A stretch of DNA of 64,000 nt from Sphingomonas bisphenolicum (GCF_024349785.1 NZ_AP018817.1:2325501-2389500); one strand, 5' to 3'; numbered from the stretch's first letter, positions 48,456 to 57,890 are shown. Notes: generated by a model from the letters alone, not told the origin. Numbers and translations: made by a program.

Positions 48456-49895
48456 ATGGGCTTGCAACCGGAAATCGAACTGAAGCTGGACCTGGCGCCG
48501 GAAGCGGCGGACATGTTCGCGCAATGGCCGTCGCTGCCGGCCGATAGTCAGACGGCTGCGTTGCACGCCACCTATTTCGACACGCCCGATCATCAGCTCG
48601 GCAAACGGGGCATGAGCCTGCGCATCCGGCGGTCGGGCCGGCGGCGCGTCCAGACGGTGAAGGCCGATGGCCGCGATGGCGCGGGCCTGTTCGCGCGCGA
48701 CGAATGGGAGATGCCGGTGCGCGGCGCCAAGCCGGTGCTGGACGCGCGCACGCCGGTCGTTGCGCTGCTGGGGGAAGCGGTGGCGGAAGTGGATAAGCTC
48801 TTTACCGTCGATGTGCAGCGCCGGACCTGGGCGGTGACGCAGGACAATGCGACGATCGAGCTGGTGCTGGATCGCGGGGCCATAATGGTGGCCGGGCGGG
48901 AACAGGCGATCTGCGAGATCGAGCTGGAACTGAAGGCGGGCGAACCGGCGGCGCTGTTCGCGCTGGCGCGGCGGATCGATGCAGACATCGCCGTGCGACC
49001 CGGCGTCCTGAGCAAGGCGGAGCGCGGCTATCGACTGACCGAGGCGCTGCCAGCCGCGATCAAGGCGGAGCCGGTGGCGCTCGATCCTTCCATGACGATT
49101 CGCCAGGTCTTCCTGCGGATCGGTGCGGCCTGCCTGCGTCATTATCGGCTGAACGAAGCGCTGCTGCTGGACCATTATACGCCCGGAGCGCTGCATCAGG
49201 CGCGAGTCGCGATCCGACGGCTGCGATCCGCGCTGAAATTGTTCGCGCCGCTGTTGCCGACGGCGGATCTTGCCCGCTTTCAGGGCGAATTGCGCTGGCT
49301 GGCCGCTGTGCTGGGCGAGGCGCGCGACCTGGACGTGCTGATGCCGCGGATCGCCGACGGCGCGATGCGCGTGCCGCTGGAAGAGGCGCAGGCGGCGGCG
49401 CACGATCATGTCCTGCAATGGCTGGCGTCTGCGCGGGTGCGGATGCTGCTGCTCGATCTTGTCGAATGGCTGGCGCTGGGCGCGGGCATGGGCGCGAAAG
49501 CCAGTCGGTCGGCCGCCCCTTTCGCCGCGACGCGCCTGCGCAGGCTGCGCAAGCGTATCGCCAAGGAGGGCAAGTCTATGGTGCGGCTGAGCGACGGAGC
49601 GCGTCATGAGGTGCGCAAGGATGCCAAGAAGCTGCGCTATGGCGCTGAATTCTTTGCCGGACTGTTCGATGAAAAAAAGAAGCATCGCAGCCGGCAAAAG
49701 GCATTTCTGGGCAAGCTGGAAGCCATGCAGGACGTGCTGGGTGCGCTCAACGATCTGGTCGCCACGCCCGCGATCCTGGCCCGCCATGGACTGCCGGGCG
49801 ATATCGGAGCGGGCGGGGCGGAGAAGGCGGACCTGCTCGCCGCAGCGGCGCGCGCGCATGGCGAACTTGTCGATGCGCGCCGTTTCTGGACCTGA
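48456..49895 (+). CDS. CYTH–CHAD domain protein (polyphosphate/triphosphate related)
   Basis: A 479-residue protein. The N-terminal CYTH domain has the signature EIELKLDL (ExExK, residues 6–10) and further acidic and basic tunnel residues (ATYFDTPDHQLGKRGMSLRIRR, EIELELKAGE). The C-terminal CHAD domain (from about 215) has the conserved histidine-rich helices HQARVAIRRLRSALKLF and HEVRKDAKKLRYGAEFF. CYTH–CHAD proteins such as YgiF hydrolyse inorganic triphosphate, and CHAD binds polyphosphate. Divergent from the lipoprotein gene, it shares the intergenic region with the Pho-box-like array. Confidence 0.93.
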   Translation: MGLQPEIELKLDLAPEAADMFAQWPSLPADSQTAALHATYFDTPDHQLGKRGMSLRIRRSGRRRVQTVKADGRDGAGLFARDEWEMPVRGAKPVLDARTPVVALLGEAVAEVDKLFTVDVQRRTWAVTQDNATIELVLDRGAIMVAGREQAICEIELELKAGEPAALFALARRIDADIAVRPGVLSKAERGYRLTEALPAAIKAEPVALDPSMTIRQVFLRIGAACLRHYRLNEALLLDHYTPGALHQARVAIRRLRSALKLFAPLLPTADLARFQGELRWLAAVLGEARDLDVLMPRIADGAMRVPLEEAQAAAHDHVLQWLASARVRMLLLDLVEWLALGAGMGAKASRSAAPFAATRLRRLRKRIAKEGKSMVRLSDGARHEVRKDAKKLRYGAEFFAGLFDEKKKHRSRQKAFLGKLEAMQDVLGALNDLVATPAILARHGLPGDIGAGGAEKADLLAAAARAHGELVDARRFWT

Positions 49896-49901
49896 GCCGC
49901 G

Positions 49902-50561
49902 TCAGCCCCAGGGGCGCTCGCGATACCATTTGGTGATGACATGCTTCACCCCAGACCGCACCTTCATGCCGTGATGGAGGCTGGCGGGGTTCGGCTCGCC
50001 CGATGCGTTGCGGTTGTTCCAGGCGAGTAATTTGCCGGTTTCCGGCTGGACGGTCTTGCCGATCTTGGTGAAGCGGGTCGCGCCGCCGGCCATGGGTTCG
50101 TTCAGATAGACCATCAACGTCCAGGTGCGATTGCCCGCCACCGAACAATATTTCGCATAGTCCGACCCCTTCGGATCGAAATAGTCGGTATGCGCCTTGA
50201 ATTCCTGGCCCACGTCGTAGCGCTGGCCCTGGATCGGTTCGCCATAGGGCGCGGCTATCCCCGCGAAAGCGTCCAGCCGCGCATTGATCGCGGCGACGAA
50301 AGGATCGGCATGATCGAGGTCGCAGGTCTCGCTGGTGCGAAAATAGCCGTCGCCATTGGCGTCCGCAATGGTGGACGGCCGCCGTTTGGCATCGATTCGC
50401 GCGATCAGCCCGGCGCATTCTTCCGCGTCCAGGAAATGGCGCTGGATGAAGAGCGTCAGTTCACGGTTGGGCACCCGCTGGATGCGCGGATGGGCGGCGA
50501 TCCAGGCCGGGTCGGCATCGGTTGCCGTTGGGGCGGGGGGCGGGGCGGTCAGGTCCGGCAT
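49902..50561 (-). CDS. 2OG-Fe(II) oxygenase, prolyl 4-hydroxylase-like
   Basis: A 219-residue dioxygenase. The iron ligands appear as HTDYF (HxD, about residue 140) and a distal histidine in ASLHHGMKVRSGVKHVITKWY, with the 2-oxoglutarate-binding basic residue nearby, the P4H alpha-subunit pattern. RTSETCDL and QRYDVGQEFKAH are family-typical. I start at ATG 50561; an in-frame TTG seven codons upstream is possible. It converges with the CYTH–CHAD gene (6-base gap). Substrate unknown. Confidence 0.9.
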   Translation of the reverse strand: MPDLTAPPPAPTATDADPAWIAAHPRIQRVPNRELTLFIQRHFLDAEECAGLIARIDAKRRPSTIADANGDGYFRTSETCDLDHADPFVAAINARLDAFAGIAAPYGEPIQGQRYDVGQEFKAHTDYFDPKGSDYAKYCSVAGNRTWTLMVYLNEPMAGGATRFTKIGKTVQPETGKLLAWNNRNASGEPNPASLHHGMKVRSGVKHVITKWYRERPWG

Positions 50562-50643
50562 GGAAAATCCCGAAAGAAGCAAAGATGCGGTAAGACGACG
50601 CCACAGCTATATTCCGGCCCCTAAAATGCAAGGCGCCAGCGCT

Positions 50644-50672
50644 ATGTCATATTACCGCAATATAACTGTCAT
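50644..50672 (+). promoter_or_regulatory. Pho-box-like array upstream of the type II secretion operon
   Basis: On the plus strand: ATGTCAT (50644–50650), spacer ATTA, CCGCAAT, spacer ATAA, CTGTCAT (50666–50672), a 7+4 periodic array with AT-rich spacers like a PhoB operator. A -10-like TAAGAT follows at 50680–50685. The gspC start lies 60 bases downstream. Orientation is correct for the gsp operon. Confidence 0.68.
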
Positions 50673-50732
50673 GCAGCAGTAAGATCATCTGCCTAGCAGG
50701 CTCCCGAATGATTGGGGGCTTGGGGCAGCATC

Positions 50733-51602
50733 ATGCGAGTGCCATTTAGCGACAGGATGCGCGGCTTCGGACGCGGGAAGACGGCGGCCATTCCCACGAT
50801 CGACTGGCTTGGGCTGCTCGAACGGGTGTTGCTCGTCCTGCTGGCTTTGCAACTGGTACGGCTGATCTGGGCGGTCGTGGCGCCGGTCGGCAGCTTCGGA
50901 CCGTGGGAAGGGCGTCAGGCGCAGATATTGTCGCCCAGCGCGCGGCAGGCGCTGTTCGCCAGCTTCGATCCCTTTTTCCGCACGGGCGCGCCGCAACAGG
51001 CGGGTAGTGGCGTCGTCACTTCGCTGGCGCTGACGCTGTATGGCGTGCGGCTGAACGAAGGGTCGGGGCTTGGATCGGCCATCATCGCCGCGCCCGACGG
51101 GGTGCAGAACAGCTTCGCCGTCGGCGATGAGATCCTGCCGGGCGTGGCGCTGAAGGCCGTGGCGTTCGATCATGTGACGATCGACCGGGGCGGCGCGGAA
51201 GAACAGATTTTCATCGACCAGTCGACCCCGGCCCCCGAAGCCGAACCCGCCGCTGCGGTCGCCTCGGTTCAGGGCGCTGGCTGGCAGAGCGCCGCCCCAC
51301 CGCCACCCGCCGCACCCGGCGCCGGTCCGACCGTGGACAGCCTGAAGCGCGACATCGGTTTTGCCCCGCGGTTGCAGAACGGCCGTGTCACCGGCCTTGC
51401 GGTCATGGCTAAGGGGCCGACCTTCGCGGGCGCGGGCTTCCGGCCCGGCGACATCATCAGCCAGATCAATGGCCAGCCGATCGGATCGGCCGGCGACCTC
51501 CAGTCTCTCCAGAACCAGATCGCGCCCGGCGCGCGCCTTTCCCTCACCGTCGAGCGCGGCGCCGCCGTGGCATCGGTCAACATCATAGTGCAAGGCCAAT
51601 GA
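50733..51602 (+). CDS. gspC: type II secretion system protein C
   Basis: A 289-residue inner-membrane clamp linking GspD to the inner-membrane platform. One N-terminal helix (LERVLLVLLALQLVRLIWAVV), the homology-region domain (LTLYGVRLNEGSGLGSAIIA…), a Pro/Ala linker, then a C-terminal PDZ-type domain (GFAPRLQNGRVTGLAV, FRPGDIISQINGQPIGSAGDL). Start at ATG 50733; an ATG eight codons later is possible. First gene of a coupled operon gspC–O. Confidence 0.93.
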   Translation: MRVPFSDRMRGFGRGKTAAIPTIDWLGLLERVLLVLLALQLVRLIWAVVAPVGSFGPWEGRQAQILSPSARQALFASFDPFFRTGAPQQAGSGVVTSLALTLYGVRLNEGSGLGSAIIAAPDGVQNSFAVGDEILPGVALKAVAFDHVTIDRGGAEEQIFIDQSTPAPEAEPAAAVASVQGAGWQSAAPPPPAAPGAGPTVDSLKRDIGFAPRLQNGRVTGLAVMAKGPTFAGAGFRPGDIISQINGQPIGSAGDLQSLQNQIAPGARLSLTVERGAAVASVNIIVQGQ

Positions 51603-53806
51603 CCCGCAAATTCCTCCTTACCGCCGCCACCGCGCTCGCGCTCGCCACGCCCATCGCCGCGCCGCTCCTGGCGCAGCAGACGCTCAATGTGCGCGACGCC
51701 GATATCCGCGCCTTCATCCAGGATGCTGCGCGGGTCACCGGCCGGACCTTCATCATCGACAACAAGGTGCAGGGGAAGGTTTCGGTCGTGACCGACCGGC
51801 CGCTGTCGCGATCCGAATATTTCGAGATCGTGCTGTCCACGCTGCGCGCCAACGGCCTGGTGGCGGTCCCGGCGCCCGGCGGGGCCTATCGCATCCAGCC
51901 GGCCGATGGCGCTGCGGGCCAGCCGAGTAGCGTCGGACGCGCCGCCAATCGCAACAGCTTCGTGACGGAGGTGTTTCGCCTGCGCTCCATCGACGCGGCG
52001 AGCGCGCTGGAAACGCTGCGCCCGCTGGTCAGCAAGGAAGGCTCCGTCACCGCCAACCGCGCGGGCAACAGCGTGGTCGTGGCCGACTATGCCGACAATA
52101 TCGCCCGCATCCGGCAGGTGATCGCCCGTATCGACCGCGATACGTCGTCGACGCAGATGGTGATGCTGAAAAATGCCGGCGCGCGCGAAATCGCGACCTC
52201 GCTCCAGGCGCTGGTGGCGAGCGGGGGGGGCGGGGAGAACGCCGCGCCGTCGGCCGCGACCGTGGTGCCGATCGACAGCAGCAACGCCGTCGCGATCCGC
52301 GGCGACGCCAATACTGTTGCGCGACTCGCCGCCATGGCGCGCCAGCTCGACCAGCAGGCGGCGAGCGGCACCGAAATCCGCGTCTACTGGCTGGAACATG
52401 CCGACGCCGAAAAGCTGCTGCCGGTATTGCAGCAGCTTGTGGGCCAATCGACCAGCCAACCGGTGACGGCTTCCACCCCGGCCGCCGGCGGGCAGGGCGG
52501 TGCGCCCGCAGCGCAGGCGGCTGCGCCGGTCGCGGCGGCATCCTCGTCCGCATCGAGCGGCGGCGGCATTTCCACCCGCGGCCCGGCGATCGTCACCCGT
52601 TACGAAGGCGCCAATGCGATCATCGTCGCGGCGAACAGCGACGTGCAGCGGATGCTGGGCGAAACCATCCGCCAGGTCGACACCCGGCGCGAACAGGTGC
52701 TGGTGGAGGCGATCATCGTCGAGATCAGCGACGCGGCCGCCAAGAAGCTGGGCGTGCAGTTCCTGCTCGGCAGCACATCGACCGGCTTCGCCGCGAGCAA
52801 CTATTCCAACGCCTCGCCCAATCTGCTGACATTGGCGGGGGCCTATGGCGCGACGCAGCTCGGTACGACGACGACGACCGTGGTGGCGCCGGACGGTACT
52901 AAAACGACGACCGAGGTCCAGAATAGCGGCGACCTCGCGAGCAGCTTGCAGGAAGCGGCGATCAGCAGCCTGACCAGCGCAACCGGCGCGATTGCGGGGC
53001 TGGGCGGCAGCATCGGCAAGAACGGCATTTTCGGTGCGATCATCAATGCGGTCAAATCCGACACCGAAAGCAACCTGCTTTCCACGCCGTCCGTGATGAC
53101 GCTGGACAATCAGAAGGCGTCGATCCTGGTCGGGCAGCAGGTGCCCGTTACCACCGGCGAGGCGCTGAGCCAGAATTTCGACAATCAGTTCCGTACCGTC
53201 CAGCGTCAGGATGTCGGCATCAAGCTGGAAGTGAAGCCGCAGATCAACACCGGCGGCGCGATCAAGCTGTTCCTGAAGCAGGAAGTGTCGAGCGTGGCCG
53301 GGCCGGTCAGCAACTCCAGCAGCGACCTCATCATCAACAAGCGCGAAATCGAGACGACCGTGACCGTCGATGACGGCGAGATACTGGCGCTGGGCGGCCT
53401 GCTGGACGATAATGAGCGCAAGACGATCGAACGCATCCCGCTGCTGTCTGATATTCCGGGGTTGGGCGAATTGTTCAAATCGCGCAGCAAGAGCCGGACC
53501 AAGACCAATTTGATGGTCTTCATCCGGCCGACCATTCTGCGGTCGAAGGAGGATGCGCAGCGGCTGACGCAGCAGCGCTACGGCTATGTCCGGGGTATGC
53601 AATTGCAGCGCAATCCCGATGTCGAACCGACGATAGACGAACTGGTGCGCGACTATATGGGCGCGACCCCGCCGGTCGCGGCGCAGCCGGGCGATGCGGT
53701 GGTGCAGCCCGATGCGGCGCCCGCGCAGGTCATCGAACCCACCGTCCGCCAGTCGAGCGGCGTGGTGCGGCCGGTCGAAATACCGGCAAGCGGAGGGCGC
53801 AAGTGA
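51599..53806 (+). CDS. gspD: type II secretion secretin
   Basis: A 735-residue outer-membrane secretin with signal peptide (MTRKFLLTAATALALATPIA). N0 to N3 domains precede a Ser/Ala/Gly-rich segment, then the secretin core (VLVEAIIVEISDAAAKKLGVQF, VPVTTGEALSQNFDNQF, LALGGLLDDNERKTIERIPLLSDIPGLGELF). The C-terminal S-domain-like tail is Pro/Ala-rich. Start overlaps gspC by four bases. Confidence 0.97.
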   Translation: MTRKFLLTAATALALATPIAAPLLAQQTLNVRDADIRAFIQDAARVTGRTFIIDNKVQGKVSVVTDRPLSRSEYFEIVLSTLRANGLVAVPAPGGAYRIQPADGAAGQPSSVGRAANRNSFVTEVFRLRSIDAASALETLRPLVSKEGSVTANRAGNSVVVADYADNIARIRQVIARIDRDTSSTQMVMLKNAGAREIATSLQALVASGGGGENAAPSAATVVPIDSSNAVAIRGDANTVARLAAMARQLDQQAASGTEIRVYWLEHADAEKLLPVLQQLVGQSTSQPVTASTPAAGGQGGAPAAQAAAPVAAASSSASSGGGISTRGPAIVTRYEGANAIIVAANSDVQRMLGETIRQVDTRREQVLVEAIIVEISDAAAKKLGVQFLLGSTSTGFAASNYSNASPNLLTLAGAYGATQLGTTTTTVVAPDGTKTTTEVQNSGDLASSLQEAAISSLTSATGAIAGLGGSIGKNGIFGAIINAVKSDTESNLLSTPSVMTLDNQKASILVGQQVPVTTGEALSQNFDNQFRTVQRQDVGIKLEVKPQINTGGAIKLFLKQEVSSVAGPVSNSSSDLIINKREIETTVTVDDGEILALGGLLDDNERKTIERIPLLSDIPGLGELFKSRSKSRTKTNLMVFIRPTILRSKEDAQRLTQQRYGYVRGMQLQRNPDVEPTIDELVRDYMGATPPVAAQPGDAVVQPDAAPAQVIEPTVRQSSGVVRPVEIPASGGRK

Positions 53807-55344
53807 GCGAACAGGCGCACACCGATATCAGCCCGCCCGCGCAGCCGCCGCGGGCGATCGACATACCTTATGTCTTCGCGCGCAGGCATGGCGTGGTCAT
53901 GCTGCCGGTCGAGGGCGAGCGGCTGACCATAGCGGTGCGCGCGGGGAGCGATCCGCGCGTGCTGCTAGAGGTGCGGCGGCATCTGGCCCGCAGCTTCGAC
54001 GTCATTTTCGTTGAACCGGCAGAGTTCGACCGGCACTTGTCGAACCATTATGCGATGGAGGGCAGCGCGGCGGCCATGGCCGGATCGCTGGAGGTCGGCG
54101 CGGACGAACTGGACATTTTGGCCGCCGACATTCCGACCGCCGACGACCTGCTCGACAGCGCCGACGATGCGCCCGCGATCCGGCTGATCAACGGCATCAT
54201 CGCCGAAGCGGCGCGACAGGGCGTGTCGGACATCCATATCGAACCCTATGAAACCGGCCTGATCGTGCGGATGCGCGTGGACGGCGTGCTGCGCGAGACG
54301 CTGCGGATGCCGCCGCATGTCGCGCCGGTCGTCGTCAGCCGCATCAAGGTGATGGCGCGGCTCGACATCGCCGAACGGCGCGTGCCGCAGGACGGGCGCA
54401 TCGGCCTGACGCTGGGCGGCAAGCTGCTCGATGTGCGCGTCTCCACCCTGCCCAGTCGGGCGGGCGAGCGGGTCGTGCTGCGTATCCTGGACAAGGAAAA
54501 TGCCGGGATCACGCTCGACCTGCTGGGCATGAACGGGGTGCCTGACCGCATCTTCCGCGAAGGATTGAGCGAACCCAACGGCATCATTCTGGTCACCGGG
54601 CCGACCGGGTCGGGCAAGACGACGACGCTCTATGCCGGCCTGCGCCAGCTCAACGACGGATCGCGCAATATTCTGACCGTCGAAGACCCGGTCGAATATG
54701 CGATGGAGGGCGTGGGCCAGACCCAGGTGAATGCCAAGGTCGGCCTGACCTTCGCGGCGGGCCTGCGCGCGATCCTGCGGCAAGATCCCGACGTCGTCAT
54801 GGTCGGCGAAATCCGCGACCGGGAAACGGCGGAAATCGCCGTGCAGGCGTCGCTGACGGGGCATCTCGTCCTGTCCACCGTCCACACCAATGATGCGGTC
54901 GGCGCGATAACCCGGATGCGCGATATGCGGGTAGAACCCTTTCTGCTCGCCTCTACGCTGCGCGCGGTCATCGCCCAGCGGCTGGTTCGGCGGTTGTGCC
55001 AGAATTGCCGTGAACCGGTGCAGGCCGACAAATCGGCCAGCGCATTGCTGGGCTTCGACCCCGGTACGATCATCTATCGGGCGAAGGGCTGCGACGAATG
55101 CGGCGGCAGCGGCTATAAGGGCCGCATCGGCGTGTTCGAGGCGATCCGTGTGGACGACACTATCCGTCGCCTGATCAACGACGGCGGCGACGAATCGCTG
55201 ATCGCGCGCCATGCCTTCCTGAATGCCCCCAATCTGGGATCGGCGGCGCGGGCGCTGGTGCGCGACGGCCAGACCACGGCGGAGGAAGCCATACGCGTGT
55301 CGCGCCGCGACGCGATCGAGGCGGAAACCATAGTCGATGGCTGA
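53803..55344 (+). CDS. gspE: type II secretion ATPase
   Basis: A 513-residue secretion ATPase. Walker A GPTGSGKTTTLYAGL (about residue 266), Asp box LTVEDPVEYAMEGVGQ, Walker B VVMVGEIRDRETAEIA and His box HLVLSTVHTND are intact. The four-cysteine zinc site CQNCREPV … CDECGGSGYKGRIGVFE marks the GspE type. Starts with GTG in an overlap with gspD; ends overlapping gspF by eight bases. Confidence 0.98.
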   Translation: MSEQAHTDISPPAQPPRAIDIPYVFARRHGVVMLPVEGERLTIAVRAGSDPRVLLEVRRHLARSFDVIFVEPAEFDRHLSNHYAMEGSAAAMAGSLEVGADELDILAADIPTADDLLDSADDAPAIRLINGIIAEAARQGVSDIHIEPYETGLIVRMRVDGVLRETLRMPPHVAPVVVSRIKVMARLDIAERRVPQDGRIGLTLGGKLLDVRVSTLPSRAGERVVLRILDKENAGITLDLLGMNGVPDRIFREGLSEPNGIILVTGPTGSGKTTTLYAGLRQLNDGSRNILTVEDPVEYAMEGVGQTQVNAKVGLTFAAGLRAILRQDPDVVMVGEIRDRETAEIAVQASLTGHLVLSTVHTNDAVGAITRMRDMRVEPFLLASTLRAVIAQRLVRRLCQNCREPVQADKSASALLGFDPGTIIYRAKGCDECGGSGYKGRIGVFEAIRVDDTIRRLINDGGDESLIARHAFLNAPNLGSAARALVRDGQTTAEEAIRVSRRDAIEAETIVDG

Positions 55345-56554
55345 TTTCGACTATAGCGCGATCGACCCGGCGGGCCGGGAGCGCAGCGGCAGCATCAAGG
55401 CCGGGACGATCGAGGATGCGCGCGCCAAGCTGGATGCGCGCAAGATGTTCATCGTGCGGATCGAACCCGGCGCGGTGGAGACGGCGCGCAAGCGGGCGAG
55501 CCTGTCTCTGCGCACGCCGCGCCTCAGCCCCAAGGAACTGACGCTCTTCACGCGCCAATTAGCGACGCTGACCCAGGTCAGCCCGCTGGAGGAATCGCTG
55601 CGCACCATCGGCCGCCAGAGCGAGCAGGACCATGTCCGCGCGATCGTGGGGAAGGTCCATGGCGGGGTGATGGAAGGGCGGCGGCTGGCCGATGCGCTGG
55701 GCGCGGAGCCGAAAAGCTTCCCGCCGCTCTATCGCGCGATGATCTCGGCCGGTGAAAGCTCCGGCAGCCTGCCCACCATCATGGAGCGCCTGTCCGACCT
55801 GATGGAACGGCAGGCGGTGATGCGCTCGAAGGTGCTGACAGCCATCGCCTATCCGTCGGTGCTGGCAACTTTTGCCGTGTTCGTGGTCGCCGCGCTGATG
55901 ATCTTCGTCGTGCCCAAGGTGGTGGAGCAGTTCGACACGGTCGGACAGGAATTGCCGCTGCTGACCCGGATCGTCATGGCGATATCGGCTTTTCTGGCCG
56001 CCTATTGGTGGCTGCTGCTGATCGCGATGCTGCTGGCCGGCTTCGGTTTCTGGCGCGCGTTGAAGAATGACGGCTTTCGCTATCGCTTTGACGCGATGCT
56101 GCTGGGGCTGCCCGTGCTGGGCAGGTTGATCCGTGACCTGCATGCCGCACGGATGGCGCGCACCCTGTCCACCATGGTCGCCAGCCGGCTGCCGCTGATG
56201 GAGGGGCTGACGCTCACCGCCAACACGGTCCATAATCGCGTGCTGCGCAAGGCGTCGGACGAGATCGTCGAGGCGATCCGGGGCGGCGGCAGCCTGTCCG
56301 CGGCGCTGCGCCGGGCGGGCGTGTTTCCCCCGCTGCTGGTCTATCTGGCGGCGACCGGCGAGAGCGCCGGGCGGCTCGACACCATGCTGGAACGGGCTGC
56401 CGATTATCTGGAACGCGAATTCGACGCCTTCACCTCGACCGCGCTTGCCATGCTGGAGCCGATCATCATCATACTGATGGGGGGCATCGTCGCCGTCATC
56501 ATCCTGTCCATCCTGCTGCCGATCCTGCAGCTGCAAAGCCTCACCGGGGCTTGA
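55337..56554 (+). CDS. gspF: type II secretion inner-membrane platform protein
   Basis: A 405-residue polytopic protein with two repeated GspF cytoplasmic domains (FTRQLATLTQVSPLEESL; MARTLSTMVASRLPLMEGL) and three membrane helices. The motif PPLYRAMISAGESSGSLP and its repeat PPLLVYLAATGESAGRLD are typical. Normal length. Confidence 0.97.
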   Translation: MADFDYSAIDPAGRERSGSIKAGTIEDARAKLDARKMFIVRIEPGAVETARKRASLSLRTPRLSPKELTLFTRQLATLTQVSPLEESLRTIGRQSEQDHVRAIVGKVHGGVMEGRRLADALGAEPKSFPPLYRAMISAGESSGSLPTIMERLSDLMERQAVMRSKVLTAIAYPSVLATFAVFVVAALMIFVVPKVVEQFDTVGQELPLLTRIVMAISAFLAAYWWLLLIAMLLAGFGFWRALKNDGFRYRFDAMLLGLPVLGRLIRDLHAARMARTLSTMVASRLPLMEGLTLTANTVHNRVLRKASDEIVEAIRGGGSLSAALRRAGVFPPLLVYLAATGESAGRLDTMLERAADYLEREFDAFTSTALAMLEPIIIILMGGIVAVIILSILLPILQLQSLTGA

Positions 56555-56565
56555 AGGAGTTGAAT

Positions 56566-57090
56566 ATGTTCAATCTAAAATCCGTTCGGGCTGAGCTTGT
56601 CGAAGCCCTCTCTGGCTTCAAAACAAAAGAAAAGCCCTTCGACAAGCTCAGCGCGAACGGAGACGAGACGTCAGGTGAAGCCGGCTTCACGCTGGTCGAA
56701 CTGATGGTCGTCATCGTCATCATCGGCTTGCTGGCGACGATCGTGGCGATCAACGTCATTCCGGCGACCGATACGGCTCGCGTCGAAAAGGCGAAGGCGG
56801 ACATCGCCACCATCGAACAGGCGCTGGAGCAGTATCGGCTCGATAACCTGACCTATCCGGCGGGATCGGACGGGTTGCAGGCCTTGCTCAACCCGCCCGC
56901 CTCGCTGGCGCAGCCGCAGCGCTATCGCCGCGGCGGCTATATCAAGAAGCTGCCCGACGATCCGTGGGGCCGCGCCTATGTCTACACCGTGCCGGGCCGC
57001 AAGGGCGCGTTCGACATCAGTTCGCTGGGCGCGGACGGCCAGCCGGGCGGCGAGAGTGAAAATGCGGATATTTATTCCAGCGAACTCTGA
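56566..57090 (+). CDS. gspG: type II secretion major pseudopilin with repeat-expanded leader
   Basis: A 174-residue pseudopilin. Prepilin peptidase cleavage is expected at G40–F41 (GEAGFTLVELMVVI) with Glu45 at the +5 position; the C-terminal GspG part (DGLQALLNPP, YIKKLPDDPWGRAYVY) is complete. The leader is 40 residues, against about 6–12 usual, because an inverted pair of REP-like repeats lies in frame in codons 6–32. ATG 56566 has AAGGAG six bases upstream. After cleavage the mature protein is normal. Confidence 0.95.
   Translation: MFNLKSVRAELVEALSGFKTKEKPFDKLSANGDETSGEAGFTLVELMVVIVIIGLLATIVAINVIPATDTARVEKAKADIATIEQALEQYRLDNLTYPAGSDGLQALLNPPASLAQPQRYRRGGYIKKLPDDPWGRAYVYTVPGRKGAFDISSLGADGQPGGESENADIYSSEL
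56582..56660. repeat. REP-like inverted repeat pair inside gspG leader
   Basis: Left arm 56582–56607 (core GCTGAGCTTGTCGAAG) and right arm 56635–56660 (core CTTCGACAAGCTCAGC) are inverted copies, about 27 bases apart, separated by an A-rich loop. This core is a well-known extragenic palindrome in sphingomonads and other proteobacteria. It is unusual to find it inside a coding sequence, here kept in frame. Confidence 0.85.
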
Positions 57091-57526
57091 AGAGAGCGGT
57101 TTCACCCTGCTGGAGCTGATGGTCGTGCTGACGATCATCGGCTTCATTTCGGCTGCCGTCGTGCTCGCCATCCCCGATCCGCGCGGACGCGTGATCGAGG
57201 ATGCCGACCGCTTCGCCGCGCGCGTTGCCGCCGCGCGCGACGAAGCGGTCGTGACCGCGCGCCCGATGGGCCTGTGGGTGTCGGCATCCGGCTATGGCTT
57301 CCAGCGTCGCGAGGGAGGGCAATGGACGCCGCTGGAGGACAAGCCCTTCGTTACCGCCAATTGGAAGAGCGGCACCCGCGCTCTGGTGGGCAAGGATGGC
57401 CGCCAGCAGATCGCCTTCGACGGCACCGGCCTGCCCACCGATCCGCTGACCGTCACCCTGGCGGGCGAAGGCGAACGGGTGTCGGTGACCGTCGACATGG
57501 CGGGGAAGGTCATCGTCGGTGGGTAA
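57062..57526 (+). CDS. gspH: type II secretion minor pseudopilin H
   Basis: A 154-residue minor pseudopilin: cleavage at G13–F14 (SGFTLLELMVVLTIIG) and a beta-rich C-terminal domain (GYGFQRREGGQWTPLED). ATG 57062 lies within the end of gspG (29-base overlap in another frame); GTG 57056 is an alternative. Position and size fit GspH. Confidence 0.9.
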   Translation: MRIFIPANSEESGFTLLELMVVLTIIGFISAAVVLAIPDPRGRVIEDADRFAARVAAARDEAVVTARPMGLWVSASGYGFQRREGGQWTPLEDKPFVTANWKSGTRALVGKDGRQQIAFDGTGLPTDPLTVTLAGEGERVSVTVDMAGKVIVGG

Positions 57527-57890
57527 TGGAAGGCACAATGACGAGGGCTTTACGCTCCTCGAAATGCTGGTCGCGCTGGCGGTGTTCAGCCTCGCTGCGC
57601 TGGCACTGGTGCGGTTGCAGGGCGTAACGCTGCGCACCGCCGCCGATCTCGACAGCAAGGCGCTGGGCCAGATCGTCGCGCGCAACCTGATGGTCGACGT
57701 GCAGACCGATCCGCTCCCACCATCGGTGGGCGAGGAGGCTGGCGATGTCGACAATGGCGGGCGGCGCTGGCACTGGAGCCGGACCGTCAAGCCGACCGAC
57801 GACCGGCGGCTGTTGCAGGTCGACCTGACCGTCGATGGGCAGCCGGGTGCATCGCCGGTGGTGCTCAGCTTCGTGCGGACGGTCGAGTGA
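57519..57890 (+). CDS. gspI: type II secretion minor pseudopilin I
   Basis: A 123-residue minor pseudopilin with cleavage at G10–F11 (DEGFTLLEMLVALAVFSLAALAL) and the GspI-type ARNLMVDVQTDP after the helix. GTG start overlapping gspH. Confidence 0.92.
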   Translation: MGNGRHNDEGFTLLEMLVALAVFSLAALALVRLQGVTLRTAADLDSKALGQIVARNLMVDVQTDPLPPSVGEEAGDVDNGGRRWHWSRTVKPTDDRRLLQVDLTVDGQPGASPVVLSFVRTVE

